Of a DNA stretch of 64,000 bases, positions 12,167 through 21,092 are shown piece after piece. Below the pieces are notes generated by a model that was not told the origin of the DNA, ran no database searches, and worked only from the letters and a program-made list of their open reading frames with translations. This DNA comes from Lineus longissimus. Its lineage: Eukaryota; Nemertea; Pilidiophora; Heteronemertea; Lineidae. The stretch lies in assembly GCF_910592395.1 (NCBI RefSeq), contig NC_088320.1, positions 16,738,501 through 16,802,500 on the forward strand, written 5' to 3'. Both the position numbers and the translations under genes were made by a program. Each line of letters starts with the position of its first letter. Within the stretch, counting starts at the first letter, position 1.

Positions 12167-15100
12167 CCCTAGGGCAACTAACCCTAGGGCAACTAACCCT
12201 AGGGCAACTAACCCTAGGGCAACTAACCCTAGGGCAACTAACCCTAGGGCAACTAACCCTAGGGCAACTAACCCTAGGGCAACTAACCCTAGGGCAACTA
12301 ACCCTAGGGCAACTAACCCTAGGGCAACTAACCCTAGGGCAACTAACCCTAGGGCAACTAACCCTAGGGCAACTAACCCTAGGGCAACTAACCCTAGGGC
12401 AACTAACCCTAGGGCAACTAACCCTAGGGCAACTAACCCTAGGGCAACTAACCCTAGGGCAACTAACCCTAGGGCAACTAACCCTAGGGCAACTAACCCT
12501 AGGGCAACTAACCCTAGGGCAACTAACCCTAGGGCAACTAACCCTAGGGCAACTAACCCTAGGGCAACTAACCCTAGGGCAACTAACCCTAGGGCAACTA
12601 ACCCTAGGGCAACTAACCCTAGGGCAACTAACCCTAGGGCAACTAACCCTAGGGCAACTAACCCTAGGGCAACTAACCCTAGGGCAACTAACCCTAGGGC
12701 AACTAACCCTAGGGCAACTAACCCTAGGGCAACTAACCCTAGGGCAACTAACCCTAGGGCAACTAACCCTAGGGCAACTAACCCTAGGGCAACTAACCCT
12801 AGGGCAACTAACCCTAGGGCAACTAACCCTAGGGCAACTAACCCTAGGGCAACTAACCCTAGGGCAACTAACCCTAGGGCAACTAACCCTAGGGCAACTA
12901 ACCCTAGGGCAACTAACCCTAGGGCAACTAACCCTAGGGCAACTAACCCTAGGGCAACTAACCCTAGGGCAACTAACCCTAGGGCAACTAACCCTAGGGC
13001 AACTAACCCTAGGGCAACTAACCCTAGGGCAACTAACCCTAGGGCAACTAACCCTAGGGCAACTAACCCTAGGGCAACTAACCCTAGGGCAACTAACCCT
13101 AGGGCAACTAACCCTAGGGCAACTAACCCTAGGGCAACTAACCCTAGGGCAACTAACCCTAGGGCAACTAACCCTAGGGCAACTAACCCTAGGGCAACTA
13201 ACCCTAGGGCAACTAACCCTAGGGCAACTAACCCTAGGGCAACTAACCCTAGGGCAACTAACCCTAGGGCAACTAACCCTAGGGCAACTAACCCTAGGGC
13301 AACTAACCCTAGGGCAACTAACCCTAGGGCAACTAACCCTAGGGCAACTAACCCTAGGGCAACTAACCCTAGGGCAACTAACCCTAGGGCAACTAACCCT
13401 AGGGCAACTAACCCTAGGGCAACTAACCCTAGGGCAACTAACCCTAGGGCAACTAACCCTAGGGCAACTAACCCTAGGGCAACTAACCCTAGGGCAACTA
13501 ACCCTAGGGCAACTAACCCTAGGGCAACTAACCCTAGGGCAACTAACCCTAGGGCAACTAACCCTAGGGCAACTAACCCTAGGGCAACTAACCCTAGGGC
13601 AACTAACCCTAGGGCAACTAACCCTAGGGCAACTAACCCTAGGGCAACTAACCCTAGGGCAACTAACCCTAGGGCAACTAACCCTAGGGCAACTAACCCT
13701 AGGGCAACTAACCCTAGGGCAACTAACCCTAGGGCAACTAACCCTAGGGCAACTAACCCTAGGGCAACTAACCCTAGGGCAACTAACCCTAGGGCAACTA
13801 ACCCTAGGGCAACTAACCCTAGGGCAACTAACCCTAGGGCAACTAACCCTAGGGCAACTAACCCTAGGGCAACTAACCCTAGGGCAACTAACCCTAGGGC
13901 AACTAACCCTAGGGCAACTAACCCTAGGGCAACTAACCCTAGGGCAACTAACCCTAGGGCAACTAACCCTAGGGCAACTAACCCTAGGGCAACTAACCCT
14001 AGGGCAACTAACCCTAGGGCAACTAACCCTAGGGCAACTAACCCTAGGGCAACTAACCCTAGGGCAACTAACCCTAGGGCAACTAACCCTAGGGCAACTA
14101 ACCCTAGGGCAACTAACCCTAGGGCAACTAACCCTAGGGCAACTAACCCTAGGGCAACTAACCCTAGGGCAACTAACCCTAGGGCAACTAACCCTAGGGC
14201 AACTAACCCTAGGGCAACTAACCCTAGGGCAACTAACCCTAGGGCAACTAACCCTAGGGCAACTAACCCTAGGGCAACTAACCCTAGGGCAACTAACCCT
14301 AGGGCAACTAACCCTAGGGCAACTAACCCTAGGGCAACTAACCCTAGGGCAACTAACCCTAGGGCAACTAACCCTAGGGCAACTAACCCTAGGGCAACTA
14401 ACCCTAGGGCAACTAACCCTAGGGCAACTAACCCTAGGGCAACTAACCCTAGGGCAACTAACCCTAGGGCAACTAACCCTAGGGCAACTAACCCTAGGGC
14501 AACTAACCCTAGGGCAACTAACCCTAGGGCAACTAACCCTAGGGCAACTAACCCTAGGGCAACTAACCCTAGGGCAACTAACCCTAGGGCAACTAACCCT
14601 AGGGCAACTAACCCTAGGGCAACTAACCCTAGGGCAACTAACCCTAGGGCAACTAACCCTAGGGCAACTAACCCTAGGGCAACTAACCCTAGGGCAACTA
14701 ACCCTAGGGCAACTAACCCTAGGGCAACTAACCCTAGGGCAACTAACCCTAGGGCAACTAACCCTAGGGCAACTAACCCTAGGGCAACTAACCCTAGGGC
14801 AACTAACCCTAGGGCAACTAACCCTAGGGCAACTAACCCTAGGGCAACTAACCCTAGGGCAACTAACCCTAGGGCAACTAACCCTAGGGCAACTAACCCT
14901 AGGGCAACTAACCCTAGGGCAACTAACCCTAGGGCAACTAACCCTAGGGCAACTAACCCTAGGGCAACTAACCCTAGGGCAACTAACCCTAGGGCAACTA
15001 ACCCTAGGGCAACTAACCCTAGGGCAACTAACCCTAGGGCAACTAACCCTAGGGCAACTAACCCTAGGGCAACTAACCCTAGGGCAACTAACCCTAGGGC

Positions 15101-16379
15101 AACTAACCCTAGGGCAACTAACCCTAGGGCAACTAACCCTAGGGCAACTAACCCTAGGGCAACTAACCCTAGGGCAACTAACCCTAGGGCAACTAACCCT
15201 AGGGCAACTAACCCTAGGGCAACTAACCCTAGGGCAACTAACCCTAGGGCAACTAACCCTAGGGCAACTAACCCTAGGGCAACTAACCCTAGGGCAACTA
15301 ACCCTAGGGCAACTAACCCTAGGGCAACTAACCCTAGGGCAACTAACCCTAGGGCAACTAACCCTAGGGCAACTAACCCTAGGGCAACTAACCCTAGGGC
15401 AACTAACCCTAGGGCAACTAACCCTAGGGCAACTAACCCTAGGGCAACTAACCCTAGGGCAACTAACCCTAGGGCAACTAACCCTAGGGCAACTAACCCT
15501 AGGGCAACTAACCCTAGGGCAACTAACCCTAGGGCAACTAACCCTAGGGCAACTAACCCTAGGGCAACTAACCCTAGGGCAACTAACCCTAGGGCAACTA
15601 ACCCTAGGGCAACTAACCCTAGGGCAACTAACCCTAGGGCAACTAACCCTAGGGCAACTAACCCTAGGGCAACTAACCCTAGGGCAACTAACCCTAGGGC
15701 AACTAACCCTAGGGCAACTAACCCTAGGGCAACTAACCCTAGGGCAACTAACCCTAGGGCAACTAACCCTAGGGCAACTAACCCTAGGGCAACTAACCCT
15801 AGGGCAACTAACCCTAGGGCAACTAACCCTAGGGCAACTAACCCTAGGGCAACTAACCCTAGGGCAACTAACCCTAGGGCAACTAACCCTAGGGCAACTA
15901 ACCCTAGGGCAACTAACCCTAGGGCAACTAACCCTAGGGCAACTAACCCTAGGGCAACTAACCCTAGGGCAACTAACCCTAGGGCAACTAACCCTAGGGC
16001 AACTAACCCTAGGGCAACTAACCCTAGGGCAACTAACCCTAGGGCAACTAACCCTAGGGCAACTAACCCTAGGGCAACTAACCCTAGGGCAACTAACCCT
16101 AGGGCAACTAACCCTAGGGCAACTAACCCTAGGGCAACTAACCCTAGGGCAACTAACCCTAGGGCAACTAACCCTAGGGCAACTAACCCTAGGGCAACTA
16201 ACCCTAGGGCAACTAACCCTAGGGCAACTAACCCTAGGGCAACTAACCCTAGGGCAACTAACCCTAGGGCAACTAACCCTAGGGCAACTAACCCTAGGGC
16301 AACTAACCCTAGGGCAACTAACCCTAGGGCAACTAACCCTAGGGCAACTAACCCTAGGGCAACTAACCCTAGGGCAACT
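12167..16379 (+). repeat. Homogeneous 15-bp telomere-associated array
   Basis: About 281 tandem copies of CCCTAGGGCAACTAA with no variant that I can see over 4.2 kb. The unit contains the palindrome CCCTAGGG and one telomere-like CTAACCCTA, so it looks derived from telomere repeat by insertion of GGGCAA-type sequence. It sits directly inside the terminal telomere array. No coding function is implied. Confidence 0.97.
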
Positions 16380-16970
16380 GTTAGTGGCTTGGGGTTAGTC
16401 GCCTTAGGGTTAGTGGCCTTAGTGTTAGTGGTCTTAGGGTAAGTGGCCTTAGGGCTTGTTGTTTTAGGGTTAGTGGCCTCAGGGTAAGTTGCCTTAGGGT
16501 TAGTGGCCTTAGGGTAAGTGGCCTTATGGTTAGTTGCCTTAGGGTTAGTTGCCTTAGAGTTAGTTTCCTTAGGGTTAATGGCCTTAGGGTTAATGGCCTT
16601 AGGGTTAGTGGCCTTAGGGTTAGTGGCGTTAGGGTAAGTGCCTTTAGGGTTAGTGGCCTTAGGGTTAGTGGCCTTAGGGTTAGTTGCCTTAGGGTTAGTG
16701 GCTTTAGGGTTAGTGGCCTTAGTGTTAGTGGCCTTAGGGTTAGTGGACTGAGGGTAAATGGCCTTAGGGTTAGTGGCGTTAGGGTAAGTGCCTTTAGGGT
16801 TAGTGGCCTTAGGGTTTGTGGCCTTAGGGTTAGTTGCCTTAGTGTTAGTGGCTTTAGGGTTAGTGGCTTTAGGGTTAGTGGCTTCAGGGTTAGTAGCTTC
16901 AGGTTTAGTAGCTTGAGGGTTAGTAGCTTTAGGGTAAGTAGCTTTAGGGTTAGTAGCTTTAGGGTTAGTC
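16380..16970 (-). repeat. Degenerate 15-bp array, inverted relative to the preceding one
   Basis: Units read TTAGTGGCCTTAGGG or TTAGTTGCCTTAGGG on the + strand, which is the reverse complement of the preceding unit with one or two changes. About 39 units, many with single substitutions (GTAAGTG, GGCGTTAG, GGCTTTAG and others). A 156-codon open frame across it exists only because 15 is divisible by three. Confidence 0.93.
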
Positions 16971-18360
16971 GATGTGATGTCCTAGACTGGTTGTGACCAT
17001 TGTCTTCCCTCGTTCAGGCGGAGACAACAAGTCGATGTGATGTCCTAGACTTGTTGGGACCATTGTCTTCCATCTTTCAGGCAGAGACATCAAGTCGGTG
17101 TTATGTCCTAGACTGGGTAGACCATTGATTTCTATACTTCAGTTGGAGACATCAAATCGGTGTGATGTCCAAGACTGGTTGTGATCATTGTCTTCCATCG
17201 TTCAGGCGGGGACATCAAGTCAGTGTAATGTCCTGGACTGGTTGTGACCCTTGTCTTCCATCGTTCAGGCGGAGACATCAAGTCAGTGTGATGTCCAAGA
17301 CTGGTTGTGACCATTGTCTTCCATCGTTCAGGCGGAGACATTAAGTCAGTGTGACGTCTTAGACTGGTTGCGACCATTGTCTTCCAACGTTCAGGTGGAG
17401 ACATCAAGTCAGTGTGACGTCTTAGACTGGTTGCGACCATTGTCTTCCATCGTTCAGGATGAGACATCAAGTCGGTGTGATGTCCTAGACTGGTTGTGAC
17501 CATTGTCTTCCATCGTTCAGGCGGAGACATCAAGTCAGTGTGATGTGCTAGACTGGTTGTGACCATTGTCTTCCATCGTTCAGGCGGAGACATCAAGTCA
17601 GTGTGATGTTTTAGACTGGTTGTGACCATTGTCTTCCATCGTTCAGGTGGAGACATCAACTCGGTGTGATGTCCTAGACTGGTTGTGACCATTGTCTTCC
17701 ATCGTTCAGGCGGAGACATCAAGTCAGTGTGATGTGCTAGACTGGTTGTGACCATTGTCTTCCATCGTTCAGGTGGAGACATCAAGTCGGTGTGATGTCC
17801 TAGACTGGTTGTGACCATTGTCTTCCATCGTTCAGGCGGAGACATCAAGTCAGTGTGATGTGCTAGACTGGTTGTGACCATTGTCTTCCATCGTTCAGGC
17901 GGAGACATCAAGTCAGTGTGATGTCCAAGACTGGTTGTGACCATTGTCTTCCATCCTTCAGGCAGAGACATCAGGTCGGTGTGATGTCCTAGCCTGGTTG
18001 TGACCATTGTCTTCCATCGTTCAGGCAGAGACATCAAGTCGGTGTGATGTCCTAGCCTGGTTGTGACCATTGTCTCCCATCGTTCAGGTGGAGACATCAA
18101 GTCGGTGTGATGTCCTAGCCTGGTTGTGACCACTGTCTTCCATCGTTCAGGCAGAGACATCAAGTCGGTGTGATGTCCTAGCCTGGTTGTGACCATTGTC
18201 TTCCATCGTTCAGGCGGAGATCAAGTCGGTGTGATGTCCTAGACTGGTTGTGACCATTGTCTTCCATCGTTCAGAGCGACACATCAAGTCAGTGTGATGT
18301 CCTAGACTGGGTAGACCATTGATTTCCATCCTTAAGTCGGAGACATCAAATCGGTGTGAT
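16971..18360 (-). repeat. 63-bp satellite array (about 22 copies)
   Basis: Landmark TGTGATGTCC recurs every 63 bases (for example 17161, 17224 and 17287), followed in each unit by GACTGGTTGTGACCATTGTC, TTCCATCGTTCAGG and GGAGACATCAAGTC. Because 63 is 21 codons, both strands stay open. The minus strand has a 354-codon frame (17132-18196) with a 21-residue repeat containing ERWKTMVTTSLGHHTDLMS. Units vary by substitution and one copy near 18222 is short. I treat it as a satellite. A repetitive protein cannot be excluded, but there is no signal peptide, splice context or non-repetitive part to support one. Confidence 0.9.
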
Positions 18361-18574
18361 CAATATTTCTATAGATATTTCTAAATATATATCGTATGTA
18401 TATAGCTCGGTGATTTTATTGAAAATGTTTGCAGTTGATTTAAATGTATGAATGGTTTAAAAACAAAATTTTTAGAAGCGAGGTCAACAGGGTCAAAAGA
18501 AATAATTTTTGGCGCCAATAATGTCGGCAATGGCAGATTTGAATTAAGATTCGAGTCGATTCTTTTGGAAGCCA
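18361..18574 (+). repeat. 214-bp direct repeat, copy a
   Basis: Very similar to 20877-21092 in the same orientation, from CAATATTTC to TTGGAAGCCA. It includes an AT-rich stretch (AGATATTTCTAAATATATAT) and GGCGCCAATRATGTCGGCAA. The pair brackets about 2.3 kb. The ends are not TG/CA and no coding part is seen between them that would make them LTRs. Confidence 0.9.
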
Positions 18575-18888
18575 AAAGTGTGGATGCACAGGGCAATTGC
18601 ATTTAGAAAGCTCCGCCGACTGATAGTCAAACCATTCCCTGGAGTGCTCGAAAACCTGGAATCACTGTGTACTTCAGCTTGAAAAGTTCGCGGGTGAAGG
18701 GGTTTTCTTCATGATGATATTGATAATGATAATAATGATGATGGTTTAAGAGCGCTGGCGGACCCAGGAATTGGAAGAAGAGGGAGTGTGCACTGCATTT
18801 CTCATCAAAATTGCGACGACGACGACGACGACGACGAGTAATGGGAGTATCTCAATCAATGGAGATTTTTGAGAGGATATTCACTTAC
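18575..18888. other. Unassigned intergenic or intronic sequence with GAC microsatellite
   Basis: Holds a GAT-rich patch (near 18712-18742) and a (GAC)n tract at about 18814-18837. The end of the stretch (from GGGAGTATCTCAATCAATGG to TTCACTTAC) is repeated at 20424-20469 as the 3' intron flank of the duplicated exon. No gene is recognised. Confidence 0.5.
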
Positions 18889-19014
18889 TTTTAAATGTAA
18901 TCTGCTCAGTGATGTTCTTTGTTTTGATGTAAGAATCTTGATTGGCAACGAATATCCAGCCAGACTCCTCAACTCCCCAACCATATTTACCAGCCCACTG
19001 AAGTGCTACTGGTT
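18889..19014 (-). CDS. Internal exon, duplicated copy a, product not recognised
   Basis: On the minus strand the exon lies between TTATTTCAG and GTAAGTG, a clean acceptor and donor. It is 126 bp (42 codons), starts with the last two bases of a codon and ends with one extra base, so both introns are in phase 1. It encodes PVALQWAGKYGWGVEESGWI, then FVANQDSYIKTKNITEQITF and a Lys. It is nearly identical to the exon at 20470-20595; the differences include Gly for Lys at residue 13 and Phe for Leu near the end. No cysteines; the pattern suggests a beta-rich extracellular-type module, but I cannot name the family. Symmetric phase 1-1 exons are typical of modules that spread by exon duplication. 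The rest of the gene is not seen, so this may be a relic. Confidence 0.5.
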
Positions 19015-20469
19015 CTGAAATAAAGACAAAACAGAATATAAGTTCAATGTCTAATGTATGCAACAGCATGACGACGATGACGACGACGACGACAGTTTTT
19101 GGTGATGTTAGTTCATTTTGAGCACAAAAAAGTGAAAAAAATGTTTGTACTTCTTCATCACTCAGTCAGTTGAAAATTTTTCAAAAATTTCAAAATCCAA
19201 CAATTTTTGGGACTGCAGTTTTTGGTGATATTGGTTCATTTTAAGGGAAAAAAAAGTGAGACGACGAAAGACGAAAGTCAAAAGACGAAGACGACGAAGA
19301 TGAAGACGACGAAAGACAAAGACGACGAAAGACGAAAGACGAAGACAACGAAAGACGACGAAAGACAAAGACGACGAAGGACGAAGACGATGAAAGACAA
19401 AGACGACGAAAGACCAAGACACCGAAAGACGAAGACGACGAAGGACGAAGACGACGAAAGACGACGAAAGACGACGAAAGACGAAGACAACGAAAGACCA
19501 AGACACCGAAAGACGAAGACACCGAAAGACGAAGACGACGAAGGTCGAAGACGACGAAAGACGACAACGACGAAAGACAAAGACGACGAAAGACGAAGAC
19601 GACGAAAGACGAAGACGACGAAAGACGACGAAAGACGAAGACGACGACGACGACGAAAGACGAAGACGACGAAAGACGAAGACGACGAAAGACGAAGACG
19701 ACGAAAGACGAAGACGACGAAAGACGAAGACAACGAAAGACGGAGACGACGAAAGACGAAGACGACAAAAGACGACGAAAGACGAAGACGACGACGACGA
19801 AAGACGAAGACGACGAAAGACGAAGACGACGAAAGTGATGAAAGACGAAGACGACGACGACGAAAGACGAAGACGACGAAAGACGAAGACGACGACTGTA
19901 GTTTTTCAAAATTAAAAACATTTGGGGACTGCAGTTTTTGGTGATGTGTGTGCATTTTGAGGAAAACAAATTTTGTAAAGAAAAAAATTAGAAATTGTTT
20001 CATCACTCAAGTCAGTTGAAAATTTTTCAAAAATTTCAAAATCAAACATATTTTGGGACTGCAGTTTTTGGTGATATAGGTGCATTTTGAGGAAAAAAAA
20101 CCGACGACGGACGACGACGACGACGACGACGACGACTGCAGTTTTTCAAAATTTTCAAAATCCAAAAAATTTGGGGACTGTATTTTTTTGTGATGTTGGT
20201 TCATTTTGAGCAAAAATAATTTTTTGTAAAGAAAAAAATTTTTGCACTTACAAATTTTTTCATCACTCAAGTCAGTTGAAAATTTTTCAAAAATTTCAAA
20301 ATCAAAAATATTTTGAGACTGCAGTTTTTGGTGATGTAGGTGCATTTTGAGGGGAAACAAAAGCGACGACGGACGACCACGACCACGACCACGACGACCA
20401 CGACCACGACGTCGACGAAGAATGGGAGTATCTCAATCAATGGAGATTTTTGAGAGGATATTCACTTAC
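19015..20469. repeat. Compound repeat region: GAC/GAA microsatellites and an A/T-rich unit
   Basis: (GAC)n-type tracts at about 19070-19093, 20102-20136 and 20363-20419, and a long GACGACGAAAGACGAA minisatellite at 19256-19893, alternate with an A/T-rich unit. That unit contains CACTCAAGTCAGTTGAAAAT, TTTCAAAAATTTCAAAATC and GGGACTGCAGTTTTTGGTGA, and recurs near 19156-19245, 20002-20095 and 20262-20352, with partial copies at 19095 and 19925. The minisatellite stays open on both strands (Lys/Thr/Asp/Arg-rich or Ser/Phe/Val/Arg-rich, up to 245 codons). This is low complexity, not a gene. Confidence 0.85.
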
Positions 20470-20595
20470 CTTTTAATGTAATCTGCTCAGTGATGTTCTT
20501 TGTTTTGATGTAAGAATCTTGATTGGCAACGAATATCCAGCCAGACTCCTCAACTTTCCAACCATATTTACCAGCCCACTGAAGTGCCACTGGTT
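20470..20595 (-). CDS. Internal exon, duplicated copy b, product not recognised
   Basis: Second copy of the 126-bp exon. On the minus strand it lies between TCAATTTCAG and GTAAGTG and again is phase 1-1. It encodes PVALQWAGKYGWKVEESGWI, then FVANQDSYIKTKNITEQITL and a Lys. Copies a and b stay open and keep both splice sites, and the flanking intron sequence (GGGAGTATCTCAATCAATGG on +) is duplicated with them. On the minus strand copy b is upstream of copy a, about 1.45 kb apart, so both could be spliced into one transcript. No further exon is recognised in the window. Confidence 0.5.
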
Positions 20596-20686
20596 CTGAA
20601 ATTGAGACAACACAGAATCATGGATGAAAATCAAAATCATGGATGAAAAATAGAAAGAACACCTTTTAAAAAAAAAGAAAAATAAA

Positions 20687-20756
20687 TTCGCCGGGATTCG
20701 AACCCGTGACCACCCAATCTAAAGCGCAGCGCTCTAACCGCTAAGCTATCAGGGCG
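20687..20756 (-). repeat. tRNA-derived SINE head or tRNA pseudogene
   Basis: On the minus strand it has a good box A (TAGCTTAGCGG, + positions 20738-20748) and a perfect box B (GGTTCGAATCC, 20694-20704), 33 bases apart as in tRNA genes. The D arm can form, but the anticodon stem pairs poorly and the 3' acceptor strand does not match the 5' GCCCTGA, so it is not a working tRNA. A T-rich stretch follows on the minus strand. A SINE head is the best fit; a plain tRNA pseudogene is the alternative. Confidence 0.65.
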
Positions 20757-20876
20757 TTCATGATTGACGTGAGATATTCGGCAATCTGAAGACAGGCCTT
20801 AGGGTACGCGCCATGATTGTGGCTGAGTCACGCTGGCGAAATTGGGTGCAAATAGTTCCAAGGTAACCGTATAACT
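20757..20876. other. Unassigned sequence between tRNA-like element and direct repeat b
   Basis: Single-copy within the window; no open frame or RNA signal recognised. Confidence 0.4.
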
Positions 20877-21092
20877 CAATATTTCAATAGATATTTCTAA
20901 ATATATATCGTATGTATATAGCTCTGTGATTTTATTGAAAATGTTTGCAGTTGATTTAAATGTATGAATGGTTTAAAAAACAAAATTTTGTAAAAGCGAG
21001 GTCAACAGGGTCAAAAGAAATAATTTTTGGCGCCAATGATGTCGGCAATGGCAGATTTGAATTAAGAATAGAGTCGATTCTTTTGGAAGCCA
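20877..21092 (+). repeat. 216-bp direct repeat, copy b
   Basis: Matches 18361-18574 with a few substitutions and small A/T indels. Its last bases (GGAAGCCA) are followed at once by the first 70-bp satellite monomer (ATTCAAGGTGTCTC), whereas copy a continues into other sequence after the same bases. The satellite boundary therefore coincides with the end of the repeat. Confidence 0.9.

Noticed and set aside
16526-16996. 156-codon frame rich in Leu-Arg-Val
   Set aside because: Translation of the degenerate 15-bp repeat; the period is divisible by three.
17132-18196. 354-codon minus-strand frame with 21-residue repeats
   Set aside because: Explained by the 63-bp satellite; no non-repetitive part, signal or splice context.
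19207-20006. Several 240-codon frames on both strands (Lys/Thr/Asp/Arg-rich and Ser/Phe/Val-rich)
   Set aside because: Low-complexity GAC/GAA minisatellite that lacks stops in several frames.
20687-20756. Functional tRNA gene on the minus strand
   Set aside because: Anticodon and acceptor stems do not pair well despite good box A and box B.
18361-21092. LTR element bounded by the 214-bp direct repeats
   Set aside because: Ends are not TG/CA, no primer site or purine tract is seen, and there are no retroelement domains between them.
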